A stretch of 64,000 bases of DNA, from the IMG/VR virus record IMGVR_UViG_3300028372_000004, positions 1 through 64,000 of that record. One strand, written 5' to 3'. Below, in pieces: positions 28,046 to 35,837 of this stretch. This stretch comes from a virus. Each line of letters starts with the position of its first letter. The stretch's first letter is position 1. The position numbers were made by a program, and so were the translations under genes. The notes under the pieces were generated by a model. It saw only the letters and a program-made list of their open reading frames with translations. It searched no databases and was not told where the DNA came from.

Positions 28046-28197
28046 ATGAAAACAACTAAGCTGTTTTTAATGAAGACGATTACACTCCCACTAAACTGGG
28101 GCATTTCGTACTAGCAGTTGGCTCTATGACCATATTCATGATTTTATCTTTCATTCTCTCTAGACTTATACATTATGGTATGCTACTATGCTCTTAG
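28046..28197 (+). pseudogene. small membrane protein, frameshifted
   Basis: ATG 28046 opens MKTTKLF and would run to TAG 28112 in that frame. From about 28060 the -1 frame reads NEDDYTPTKLGHFVLAVGSM, then TIFMILSFILSRLIHYGMLL, an evident membrane protein ending at 28197. The run GTTTTTA (about 28061-28067) is where a -1 slip would join them. Indel, sequencing error or programmed shift. Confidence 0.4.
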
Positions 28198-28219
28198 CAA
28201 CTGACAAAGGAGAATTACT

Positions 28220-28771
28220 ATGGGTGAGTTTTTTGGTGCTATTTTGGGTTTTGGTGGAGGCATTCTGTTTAGCTTCTAGTTTCTGGTAGGTGTTGTCTGT
28301 TTTGGGCTTTTGAATGAAAGCAAACAAAACACCGGCTTCTCTATCTTCTTCGGCATTCTTGCCACAGTGTCTGCCTTCGGGTTCTTCAACATTGGGGCAC
28401 TGTCGGGCATTGGCTGGGGTGTACTTGCGGTGGCCTATATCGGTATCGGCTCGGTATACTCACTTTGGCGTTGGCATCGCCACGCAGTTACGATTACGAA
28501 GGAATTCAACAAGCGTACAGACGGTATGACACAAACTGGTGCCCCTTTTAGTACGCTGAGAGAAGCATACTTAAACGACACAAACTTTCGTAAGAATAAA
28601 CCGACTCTTGGTTATTGGTTTGCAATGTGGCCCCTGAACGGTATTGCACATCTTGCGGGTGACTTGGTTATTGCCGTAGAGAAGTTCCTCACGACCTTCG
28701 TTGGCGGCATCTACGACCAGATCAGTGAGCGTGCGCGCCGCGATGCGAATATCGATCTGAACAAGTACTGA
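28220..28771 (+). CDS. membrane protein with in-frame TAG at codon 20
   Basis: AAAGGAG precedes ATG 28220. The frame runs MGEFFGAILGFGGGILFSF, TAG (28277-28279), FLVGVVCFGLLNESKQNTGF and on for 164 more codons, with further helices (IFFGILATVSAFGFFNIGAL, IGWGVLAVAYIGIGSVYSLW) and a C terminus FVGGIYDQISERARRDANID. The amber codon falls inside the first hydrophobic helix, so TAG readthrough would make one normal membrane protein of about 183 residues. A TTG at 28310 could start a shorter form. No family recognised. Confidence 0.65.
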
Positions 28772-28796
28772 TATATATTTTACAAAGGAGTTTATT

Positions 28797-28928
28797 ATGA
28801 AAGTTAATGGTGTATAGATTTTAGACGGTTGGTAGATAGTATTCATCCGTGGTCCCCCTAAATTGAATGATTTTATTAGCATCAGGTCATTCAATCAAAA
28901 CAAAGGAGGATTAAATAATGACTACTAA
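28797..28928 (+). CDS. small protein frame with two in-frame TAG codons
   Basis: AAAGGAG lies seven bases before ATG 28797. The frame reads MKVNGV, TAG, ILDGW, TAG, IVFIRGPPKLNDFISIRSF and ends TAA inside the next gene. Strong ribosome site and coherent composition argue for a gene; two amber codons argue for decay or for suppression. With normal termination only a hexapeptide is made. Confidence 0.4.
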
Positions 28929-29445
28929 CGAAAAAATTAAGAACGAATTGTTTGAAACGAAAGAAGATTATTTGGCATTTCGCAAAGCTTGGGCAGACTA
29001 CATCAACAGTGGTAAGCACAGGCCAACTTACGAAGAGACTGAGATTAGAACATGGTGTCCTATCGACAAGGCTATGCGCCCCCAGAAGCACACCGCAAAG
29101 ACCTGCCACTTAGACGCAAGTCAGCAGTTGCTCTTCTGTCTCTTGGCTGGTAAAGATTTGTCTGTGACATTTAAACCGTCACCCACTAATCGTAAGGACG
29201 GCTTTACGAGTGCGAAGGAAAAGTTGTATTTGAGAATTAATGAAGCCAAGTTTTTGGTAGATCATGATACTAGCAATAAGCAAGTCAATGAACACCAGTT
29301 ATGGTTTATCAATAGGGATCGCATGAAGTTATCAAAATTCATAGAACCTTTTGGTATTACAATTGAAACGCTAGCGTCGCTCCATTTATACGCATCGCGT
29401 ATGTTATTGCTGACGAACGAAGAAGTAACCAAGGAAGCGGCGTAA
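28918..29445 (+). CDS. hypothetical protein
   Basis: 175 residues with a perfect AAAGGAGG ribosome site. A central segment has WCPIDKAMRPQKHTAKTCHL (two Cys and His residues, possibly metal binding). The rest is helical. Family not recognised. A stable hairpin spans the stop codon. Confidence 0.8.
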   Translation: MTTNEKIKNELFETKEDYLAFRKAWADYINSGKHRPTYEETEIRTWCPIDKAMRPQKHTAKTCHLDASQQLLFCLLAGKDLSVTFKPSPTNRKDGFTSAKEKLYLRINEAKFLVDHDTSNKQVNEHQLWFINRDRMKLSKFIEPFGITIETLASLHLYASRMLLLTNEEVTKEAA

Positions 29446-29455
29446 GCCGCTTTCC
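29433..29455 (+). terminator. hairpin over stop codon
   Basis: GGAAGCGGC-GTAA-GCCGCTTTCC; the loop holds the TAA stop. It lacks a long T run and may instead separate the mRNA from tRNA-Val. Confidence 0.55.
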
Positions 29456-29457
29456 AT

Positions 29458-29534
29458 GGGTGTATAGCTCAGTTGGGAGAGCGCCACGTTGACATCGTGG
29501 AGGTTCGCAGGTTCAAACCCTGCTACACCCACCA
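29458..29534 (+). tRNA. tRNA-Val (GAC)
   Basis: Acceptor GGGTGTA/TACACCC, discriminator A, CCA. The anticodon arm CCACG-TTGACAT-CGTGG gives GAC. Confidence 0.93.
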
Positions 29535-29539
29535 ACTCC

Positions 29540-29547
29540 TATAAATA
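29540..29547 (+). promoter_or_regulatory. T4-late-type box TATAAATA
   Basis: Exact octamer, 23 bp before the start at 29571; GGAGAAC between serves as ribosome site. Confidence 0.6.
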
Positions 29548-29570
29548 CTTTCAAACTGGAGAACATTATT

Positions 29571-30428
29571 GTGAAAATAACATCTATTCTTGAAAGTGTG
29601 ATATCAGAAGTTCCTCTGAAGGACTTCGAACCTATTGGAGATTTCTCAAAAGGATCATCTTTCAGAGACCCCCGTGATCGGAAGATGATCACCAATCCTA
29701 AGTTTAAAGAAATTGTTGCCAAGAAATTCGGTAAGACCGAATTCGATATCAATCTGTATTTTGTAAACACCCCGAAAGGTAGAAATCATATTGAGGTAGG
29801 TGCCGTTGATTTAGATTGGGTTCGTGAAAATCTTGGAGACGAAGTAGCTGACAAGGTTGAACCTAACTTTGGCGACGAAGATGAAATAAATGTCATCTTC
29901 ACTAATAATAGTGGCGCAGAACGAATCAATATGACCCCATGGATCATGGCACATCGAATAGGCCATGCCCTTTCTCGATTCAGCATGACGCATGGTGGTG
30001 GGCGTCAATTCAGATCATATCAAGAAGTTGTCGATTACATCGGCAATGAATTCAATACATTCTTCCAAGACGTATACGGTATTAAGGGCTTTAATGCAAA
30101 GGGTAAGTTCGGTCCATATGCCCGTCGAGACCAATTGTTGTTTAAGCACTTGGCGCATAATCTTGGAACGTTCAAGTCTGCTCGCGATAACAACATGCGA
30201 GAATACTTTGAACTATACAATGAGTTGTTTGCGCAGTATTTGATAACAGGTAAGGTTACAATGAATGATCTTCCCGAGAGATTTAAAGCTGGCAATTTCG
30301 GATATGTATCCGTCCGCGATAAAGAGGCGTATGAAGAATTGAAAGACTTGGGTAGTTTTGAAAATACCTTGAATCATTATTTCCAAGAACTGCTTTTTGA
30401 AGCCCAACAACATATATTGGTGATGTAA
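29571..30428 (+). CDS. hypothetical late protein, degenerate HExxH-like motif
   Basis: 285 residues from GTG 29571 behind a late box. The N terminus KITSILESVISEVPL contains I-L-E near the start, like the peptidase at 10738. Centrally, WIMAHRIGHALSRFS lines up with a zinc-peptidase helix in which Glu is Arg or lost (HRxGH), so activity is doubtful. A second helical region ELYNELFAQYLITG follows. Possibly a packaged internal protein or an inactive peptidase relative. Confidence 0.7.
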   Translation: MKITSILESVISEVPLKDFEPIGDFSKGSSFRDPRDRKMITNPKFKEIVAKKFGKTEFDINLYFVNTPKGRNHIEVGAVDLDWVRENLGDEVADKVEPNFGDEDEINVIFTNNSGAERINMTPWIMAHRIGHALSRFSMTHGGGRQFRSYQEVVDYIGNEFNTFFQDVYGIKGFNAKGKFGPYARRDQLLFKHLAHNLGTFKSARDNNMREYFELYNELFAQYLITGKVTMNDLPERFKAGNFGYVSVRDKEAYEELKDLGSFENTLNHYFQELLFEAQQHILVM

Positions 30429-30429
30429 T

Positions 30430-31077
30430 ATGCTATTAGAAGATTTTAAAGGCAATGTCTTACTTAGTTATCTGAAACCACTTGAGACCCCCCACGTAAC
30501 TTCATTTGATTTGATGGATAATCATAATGTAGATGGTTCTTACCCTAAAAAAATTGCTCAACTTGTTGAAAAATACAGTGGTTCGTGGCTACATGAAATT
30601 GGTGGTAAGCAGGAAATGTTCTATCGGGGTATAGGCAGTATGACCAAGGAGCAGGCATCTAAAGATGCGGTCGTATCACAACGTGTCAATATGTCACGTA
30701 ATGAACCAAGTGATGAAAGGCTACATCAGTTTCTAATCAAAAATATCAATGATTGCTCCAATGGTAAGGCTGTAGCGAATAGGCACAATTCAGTATTTGT
30801 TACTTCAAATAGACTTCAAGCTCGTGGGTATGGTATCATTTATGTGGCGCTACCCATGGGAGAGTACCATTATACGTGGCATAAAAAATATCGCGATATG
30901 GTTGCCGTAGAAAAAGAAATCGATAACGATTTTGATCGAGAGGAATTTTGTAAAGGTCTAGTCATCGATCAGGGTATTAAAGAAGCCCATGCTTCTCAAC
31001 ACGAAGTTATGGTGCATGCTAACTCTATTTTACTTATCCACGAACCAGCTTATGACTTATACAGGGATTATGGGTAG
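30430..31077 (+). CDS. possible ADP-ribosyltransferase
   Basis: 215 residues. Motifs in order: MFYRGIGSM (Arg of an R-S-E triad), NSVFVTSNRLQARGYG (the S-T-S-type strand) and ASQHEVMVHANS (Q-x-E catalytic turn). This order fits the R-S-E class of ADP-ribosyltransferases, as in T4 Alt and ModA, which modify host RNA polymerase and other proteins. The late-box gene immediately upstream and the N terminus MLLEDF suggest late expression and perhaps packaging. Ends GGG TAG TGA. Fold assignment tentative. Confidence 0.5.
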   Translation: MLLEDFKGNVLLSYLKPLETPHVTSFDLMDNHNVDGSYPKKIAQLVEKYSGSWLHEIGGKQEMFYRGIGSMTKEQASKDAVVSQRVNMSRNEPSDERLHQFLIKNINDCSNGKAVANRHNSVFVTSNRLQARGYGIIYVALPMGEYHYTWHKKYRDMVAVEKEIDNDFDREEFCKGLVIDQGIKEAHASQHEVMVHANSILLIHEPAYDLYRDYG

Positions 31078-31673
31078 TGATACTATCTAGAAAAAATAAG
31101 TACGTCTTTATTTCAACCCCGAAGACTGGATCGCATTCTTTTTTTAAGCTGCTAACTGAAGAGTTTGATGGTGAGAGATTAGGGCCTCAATTTCATAGAA
31201 CTGAACTTCCGAAAGCCGTTGATGGTTACACGGTATTTTCTACCTGTAGGAATCCTTATGAGCGGCTTGTGGCATTATGGAATTCTCTGTTGTTTTCTAA
31301 GAACGACAAGCACGCATATCGCGATACTTGGCTCCGTGTTATAAAGAAGGATGATTTTGGTACGTTCTGTAAATTCGCAGCAGAAAATACACACAACATA
31401 GAAACTCTACCAGCATTAAGGCTTCCCATTCTTATGATGCCCCAGTATAGATGGTATAGACGACTTCCACCAAACGTGCTACCATTGCATCTTGAAAATA
31501 TAAATGAAGAATTTAATGCGCTTTCGTTCGTAGATCGAGAAGTTGAAATTCCAAGAGTCCTCCACCGCCCACATGCCAATTGGGACGAGTTGAAAACTGA
31601 CGAAATCATACACCATGCAAATATTTGGGCTGGGGAAGATTTCGAGAAGTTTGGATATTCAAAAGAGACATAA
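31077..31673 (+). CDS. sulfotransferase-family protein (2)
   Basis: 198 residues. PAPS loop FISTPKTGSHSFFKLLTEE and the 3'-phosphate segment VFSTCRNPYERLVALWNSLL are characteristic of the carbohydrate (Sulfotransfer_2-like) group. GTG start overlaps the stop of the ART-like gene. Probably modifies a glycan. A different subgroup from the enzymes at 19342 and 61960. Confidence 0.85.
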   Translation: MILSRKNKYVFISTPKTGSHSFFKLLTEEFDGERLGPQFHRTELPKAVDGYTVFSTCRNPYERLVALWNSLLFSKNDKHAYRDTWLRVIKKDDFGTFCKFAAENTHNIETLPALRLPILMMPQYRWYRRLPPNVLPLHLENINEEFNALSFVDREVEIPRVLHRPHANWDELKTDEIIHHANIWAGEDFEKFGYSKET

Positions 31674-31731
31674 ATATAGTATGTAAAGGGGGGCAGCTAT
31701 GTTTAATCGAATTTAACTATGAGGATTAAAC

Positions 31732-32340
31732 ATGAAGCCGAAAACCTATCAGATCAAGCCATATCGCGTGGTATACCGCGTTTGGGATGACTGGAAGAAG
31801 ACCTTTGTCTTTGAAACTGATGACCGTAAAGTTCTTCACGATACCTATCGTAAGGACTACTGGAATATCCCATACGCAAAGAGCATCTATGATGAGCCTC
31901 AACCGCGATTCATCATCTATAATCAGTATGGCGAATTGTGTGACTTTAATGCGTTCCTGAAAGAATTCCGTGAACCATATGCACCTCACCGTCGTGGTAG
32001 AGATAGGGCACCCGACGTTCGCTACAAAAAGGGTAATCCCAATAAGATTAAGCGGGGCTACTATGAGTGGGCTAGATTTTGGTATGGAGTTGGGTGGCAC
32101 CAGCCTTACGATTGGTATGAAGTGCCTTATAAGGTGAATGGGGTTTACCGTGCAGTGAGAACGACGAACGAGATTCGTCAGAACGCTGCACATGAACATG
32201 ACATTGGTCCACAGTATGTGCGCCGCAGTCGCTCAGCAAGAAGCTTGCCCTCGTCGTGGGATGATAAGTCCAACAGTGCCCAGCGAAGCATTAAAAGTTG
32301 GAAGACTCATTCGAAGCGCCGTAAGCAGTGGAAAGTATAA
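31732..32340 (+). CDS. basic Tyr/Trp-rich hypothetical protein
   Basis: 202 residues, very basic and rich in Tyr and Trp (YRVVYRVWDDWKKTFVFETD, GYYEWARFWYGVGWHQPYDW). The C-terminal 50 residues are Arg/Ser/Lys-rich (RRSRSARSLPSSWDDKSN). ATAAATA precedes. It may bind nucleic acid in the virion, but no family is recognised. Confidence 0.78.
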   Translation: MKPKTYQIKPYRVVYRVWDDWKKTFVFETDDRKVLHDTYRKDYWNIPYAKSIYDEPQPRFIIYNQYGELCDFNAFLKEFREPYAPHRRGRDRAPDVRYKKGNPNKIKRGYYEWARFWYGVGWHQPYDWYEVPYKVNGVYRAVRTTNEIRQNAAHEHDIGPQYVRRSRSARSLPSSWDDKSNSAQRSIKSWKTHSKRRKQWKV

Positions 32341-32343
32341 ATA
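32336..32343 (+). promoter_or_regulatory. T4-late-type box TATAAATA
   Basis: Exact octamer overlapping the stop of the gene at 31732 and 47 bp before the next ATG, with GGGGGAGG between. Confidence 0.55.
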
Positions 32344-32389
32344 TACTTAGGTTAATAGTACTTCCTATTACCACAATGGGGGAGGGCTT

Positions 32390-32683
32390 ATGATAAAGAT
32401 AATCATTGCCTTTGTATTTTTAGTATTAAGCTCAGTAGCTATGCCTGATGATGATGTGAATTTTAGGATCTCCATCCCCATAGATAGTGCATCTGGGCCA
32501 ATTTTCGGAAAGCCAAAAATTGGCATGAGAGCAAACAAATTTACGATAGACTTTAAGTCGTCTAATCATTTTGTTTTTAGTTTGGGTCGAGTAACGCTTG
32601 ATACCTCTCATGAAAATTGGATTGTTCAAGAGAATGAAATGGTTGACATTGACCTAACAAACATATATAATTATAATCCTTAA
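32390..32683 (+). CDS. small secreted or periplasmic protein
   Basis: 97 residues. A signal peptide MIKIIIAFVFLVLSSVAMPD (cleavage likely after Ala17) and a beta-rich mature part (FRISIPIDSASGPIFGKPKI). Strong ribosome site. Role unknown; exported phage proteins often act at the cell envelope. Confidence 0.75.
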   Translation: MIKIIIAFVFLVLSSVAMPDDDVNFRISIPIDSASGPIFGKPKIGMRANKFTIDFKSSNHFVFSLGRVTLDTSHENWIVQENEMVDIDLTNIYNYNP

Positions 32684-32684
32684 T

Positions 32685-32761
32685 GGTGAGGAATGCAAAC
32701 TGGCCGAGCAGTTCGCCTCATAAGCGAATGATTGTGGGTTCAAGTCCCTCCCTCACTACCA
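32685..32761 (+). tRNA. tRNA with CAT anticodon (elongator Met or Ile2)
   Basis: Acceptor GGTGAGG/CCTCACT, discriminator A, CCA. Anticodon arm TTCGC-CTCATAA-GCGAA. No initiator features. It could be elongator methionine or the lysidine-modified isoleucine tRNA; the presence of tRNA-Ile(TAT) makes methionine more likely. Confidence 0.85.
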
Positions 32762-32782
32762 ACAATAGGATGTCATAAAAAT

Positions 32783-33061
32783 ATGATTGAGATAATTGAG
32801 AGTTCTGAACACGAAGGATTTGTATGTGTGGTATATGAGGGCACGCCATTAGCAGTTGGATTTCGTCCTAAAGATTATAATGATATGAGTATGCTTCATG
32901 GTACGGACGTTTCTCAAGAACTATCTAAGGCAGTTGGTTTTGAGAGTTCGGTGGAGCTTGAACGTCTTCGTATGATTTCCACTGAAGCGGAAGTCATTAA
33001 CGCTGTAGCCGAAGATGTAAAATGCGCAATTGAAGATTACATGGAAGCATATAATACGTAA
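32783..33061 (+). CDS. hypothetical protein
   Basis: 92 residues from ATG 32783 (AGGATG upstream). IEIIESSEHEGFVCVVYEGT then a helical C terminus (EVINAVAEDVKCAIEDYMEA). Family not recognised. Flanked by two tRNA genes. Confidence 0.72.
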   Translation: MIEIIESSEHEGFVCVVYEGTPLAVGFRPKDYNDMSMLHGTDVSQELSKAVGFESSVELERLRMISTEAEVINAVAEDVKCAIEDYMEAYNT

Positions 33062-33066
33062 ACAAT

Positions 33067-33154
33067 AGTAGGGTGGCAGAGCGGCCTATTGCCTCACATT
33101 GGAAATGTGATGGTCGGAAACGGCACGAGGGTTCGAATCCCTCCCCTACTGCCA
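33067..33154 (+). tRNA. tRNA-Ser (GGA)
   Basis: Acceptor AGTAGGG/CCCTACT, discriminator G, CCA. The anticodon arm TCACA-TTGGAAA-TGTGA gives GGA. Class II. Confidence 0.92.
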
Positions 33155-33171
33155 ATTTGAAGGAAGCTTGC

Positions 33172-33420
33172 ATGTTCACTATCAACGAATCAGAAAATTT
33201 CAAAGGTGAACTTTCATTGTACTGGAATGATGAAGAAATTGTATCAGTACCTCGTGACATGTTTAGTGTTATTAAAAATGCAGAAGATGGTGGATTTAAC
33301 ATTGCCGATATCTGCGCGACTGGACTATGCGGGGCCTTAGCTGAGATGCCACAATTTCAGATCACTCGCAACACGCATGCATCCATAAGAGAAACATTAC
33401 TATCATATACTGAGAGTTGA
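33172..33420 (+). CDS. hypothetical protein
   Basis: 82 residues from ATG 33172 (AAGGAAG upstream). MFTINESENFKGELSLYWND; central CATGLCGALAEM. Family not recognised. Five bp before the glycosyltransferase gene, likely one transcript. Confidence 0.72.
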   Translation: MFTINESENFKGELSLYWNDEEIVSVPRDMFSVIKNAEDGGFNIADICATGLCGALAEMPQFQITRNTHASIRETLLSYTES

Positions 33421-33424
33421 ATAC

Positions 33425-34477
33425 ATGAGTACACCAACTAAGCGTATTGTTTTAGTTACTGATGCGTGGTCACCTCAAGTAAATGGTGTTGTCACGACGC
33501 TCACCCAACTTACGAAACAACTTCTAGACATGGACTATATGGTGGGTATTGTCGAGCCATCCCAGTTTAAATGCTATAGGTTCCCCCTCTATAAAGAAGT
33601 TTTAATGCCATGGAATATGGTTAAAGTATACAGAACTGTAGCTACGCAGATTAAGTTTGCCCAGTACGTCCATATAGCCACTGAAGGGCCTATTGGTCTT
33701 ATGGCACGACTATATTGTCATCGCCACAACATCCCATACATCACGTCATATCATACTCGCTTTCCAGAATATGCTAACGCCCGATGGAGTTTTCTAAAAC
33801 TCTCATGGGGATATGCTGTAATGCGATGGATGCATAACCGCGCATCATCTGTTTTAGTAACTACTAAATCTATGCAAGAAGAATTAACCGAATGGGGTAT
33901 TAATAACACCGTGGTTTGGAACCGAGGGGTTGATACTGGCGTATTTAGACCGGTTCAACATTTACAGAACGGGTCGAGAAGCTTGGACTATCCTGACCTA
34001 CCCAATCTAGGATATGTTGGTCGAGTATCGGTCGAGAAAAACATGGAAGCCTTCTTGGACCTTCCAGATTATCTTGGTAAAAAAATTGTTGTGGGGGATG
34101 GCCCCGACCGTAAACGTTTGGAAAAAAAGTATCCCAATGTGCGGTTTGTTGGATATAAATTTGGCAAGAATCTTGTGGCAGAATACAACAAGATGGATAT
34201 CATGGTGTTCCCGTCAAAAACCGATACCTTTGGGCTTGTAAATTTGGAGGCGATGGCGTGTGGGACGCCTGTTGCGGCCTTCCCGGTTACAGGACCAAAG
34301 GATATCATTCAAGAGGGAGTAACCGGTTCCATGAACGATGACTTGGCAGTAGCTGTCAAGAATGCTTTGCTAATTGATCGCAACCAGTGTATGCTAGCAA
34401 CTCGCAATAACCACTCGTGGGATAATGCATTGCTACCCTATTTGGGTGCAATCGTTGACAAGGAGGGCACATCATGA
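33425..34477 (+). CDS. GT4-family glycosyltransferase
   Basis: 350 residues, GT-B fold. N-terminal VLVTDAWSPQVNGVVTTLTQ has the glycine-rich acceptor loop of GT4 enzymes, and YITSYHTRFPEYA is typical of the MgtA/PimB-like mannosyltransferases. The donor domain shows LGYVGRVSVEKNMEAFLDLP, GDGPDRKRLEKKYPNVRFVG and VFPSKTDTFGLVNLEAMACG (E-x7-E). It transfers a sugar from a nucleotide donor; likely targets are virion or host glycans. Confidence 0.92.
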   Translation: MSTPTKRIVLVTDAWSPQVNGVVTTLTQLTKQLLDMDYMVGIVEPSQFKCYRFPLYKEVLMPWNMVKVYRTVATQIKFAQYVHIATEGPIGLMARLYCHRHNIPYITSYHTRFPEYANARWSFLKLSWGYAVMRWMHNRASSVLVTTKSMQEELTEWGINNTVVWNRGVDTGVFRPVQHLQNGSRSLDYPDLPNLGYVGRVSVEKNMEAFLDLPDYLGKKIVVGDGPDRKRLEKKYPNVRFVGYKFGKNLVAEYNKMDIMVFPSKTDTFGLVNLEAMACGTPVAAFPVTGPKDIIQEGVTGSMNDDLAVAVKNALLIDRNQCMLATRNNHSWDNALLPYLGAIVDKEGTS

Positions 34478-34656
34478 CGCCTATGACGATTATTACAATA
34501 TTGAGCGAAATTTACGAAAATGGGCCAGCATGGGAATATTTTGATTACCCATACTATGCAGGCTTGACTTCCGTAGACTCAAATCAATTGACTTCTGAAT
34601 TTGTTGATGCTGTTCAGCATGTGTGGGACGACGTTGGCAAAATGAAAAAAAATTGA
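34474..34656 (+). CDS. small hypothetical protein
   Basis: 60 residues, ATGA overlap with the glycosyltransferase. Acidic-aromatic middle (ENGPAWEYFDYPYYAGLTSV). The stop precedes the RNA-ligase ATG with no gap. Family not recognised. Confidence 0.65.
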   Translation: MTPMTIITILSEIYENGPAWEYFDYPYYAGLTSVDSNQLTSEFVDAVQHVWDDVGKMKKN

Positions 34657-35313
34657 ATGGATGGAATCTGCCATTACGGAGATGAAACGCTTAGGCGGTT
34701 AAAAAATGAAAACGTACCCTACAATTCCGAAAAAATTCAAGACGTAGAGGTCTACGCCTTTGATAAACTCGATGGCTCTAACATCAGAGCCGAGTGGTCA
34801 AAGAAGCGGGGCTTTTATAAGTATGGCACTCGTAAAAGACTACTTGATGCAAACGAGCAACCGTTTGGTCAAGCGGTTGAGCTTATCAACGACGTATACG
34901 GCCAGCGACTAAATCGTAGATTTACCGACCGTAAGTTTGAAAGAGCAATTGCATTCTTTGAATTCTTTGGACCCAATTCTTTTGCTGGCTTCCATGAAGA
35001 AGATGATACTTTCGATGTTGTTTTATTTGATGTTGCAGTATATCGAAAGGGTATCATGCCCCCTAAAGATTTTCTCAACATGGTGTCTGGATTGAAAGTA
35101 CCCGATCTTGTTCATGTTGGGAAGGCTGATGATTCATTCATCCAGCAAGTACGCAGTGGTCAGCATCCCAAAGTGACTCATGAGGGTGTTGTTTGTAAGT
35201 ATGTTGTTCGTAAAGAACAGGTAGGTATGTTCAAGATTAAAACGCAAGACTGGCTAGATAGCCTTAAAACAAAATGTGGTGATGATGATAAAATGTTTGA
35301 GAAACTAGCATGA
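34657..35313 (+). CDS. RNA ligase (third in the window)
   Basis: 218 residues. Motif I AFDKLDGSNIRAEW (Lys nucleophile), motif III FFEFFGPNSFAG, motif IV HEGVVCKY and motif V MFKIKT. The set fits the Rnl2-like nucleotidyltransferase group but differs from both other RNA ligases. Overlaps the next gene by 4 bp. Together the three ligases suggest repair of several kinds of RNA breaks. Confidence 0.85.
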   Translation: MDGICHYGDETLRRLKNENVPYNSEKIQDVEVYAFDKLDGSNIRAEWSKKRGFYKYGTRKRLLDANEQPFGQAVELINDVYGQRLNRRFTDRKFERAIAFFEFFGPNSFAGFHEEDDTFDVVLFDVAVYRKGIMPPKDFLNMVSGLKVPDLVHVGKADDSFIQQVRSGQHPKVTHEGVVCKYVVRKEQVGMFKIKTQDWLDSLKTKCGDDDKMFEKLA

Positions 35314-35837
35314 CAACAATTGTATTTAAAGGTGTTGATGATCAAATAGAAGTCACTTGCTTCGGTGAAGTGGTGTGTCTAGTCAATGACATTGTAAAGG
35401 AAGAGCTTAAATCTATGTCCGCCATGGATTTCAGGTCAATCGTTCGTAAAAAAATTGTAGATAAATTAGGTGCAGAGTATGAATTCGACCTCAGCGACTT
35501 CTGGTTAGGTGTTGCCGTAATTGAGAGCTTTGGAGATTACGGTCATCCAGATGAAGAGCCTTTACGAGCAATTACATTAAAAGACGCTGATGACGAAATT
35601 GAACTTACATGTTTTGACAAAGTGTTGGGCACAATTGCCAAGCCTACCATCGAAAACTTAAAGGGGTGGAATGGTCTAGATATTGAATATGAAATTGTGA
35701 AAATTATTCGCACAAAAATTGCAGACGAATTTGGTGATAAGTTTGGTTTCACAGCTAATGATTTCTGGTTGGTCGTTGTAGGCTGTGAAGCTCTTTCCAA
35801 ATACCTTAAAGATGAACTTGATCGTTGTGATCAATAA
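35310..35837 (+). CDS. two-repeat hypothetical protein
   Basis: 175 residues made of two homologous halves. Half 1: IVFKGVDDQIEVTCFGEVVC ... FDLSDFWLGVAVIES. Half 2: ITLKDADDEIELTCFDKVLG ... FTANDFWLVVVGCEA. Each half is about 75 residues of beta strand plus helices. Family unknown; the duplication suggests an internal dimer. It overlaps the minus-strand gene at its 3' end. Confidence 0.8.
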   Translation: MTTIVFKGVDDQIEVTCFGEVVCLVNDIVKEELKSMSAMDFRSIVRKKIVDKLGAEYEFDLSDFWLGVAVIESFGDYGHPDEEPLRAITLKDADDEIELTCFDKVLGTIAKPTIENLKGWNGLDIEYEIVKIIRTKIADEFGDKFGFTANDFWLVVVGCEALSKYLKDELDRCDQ

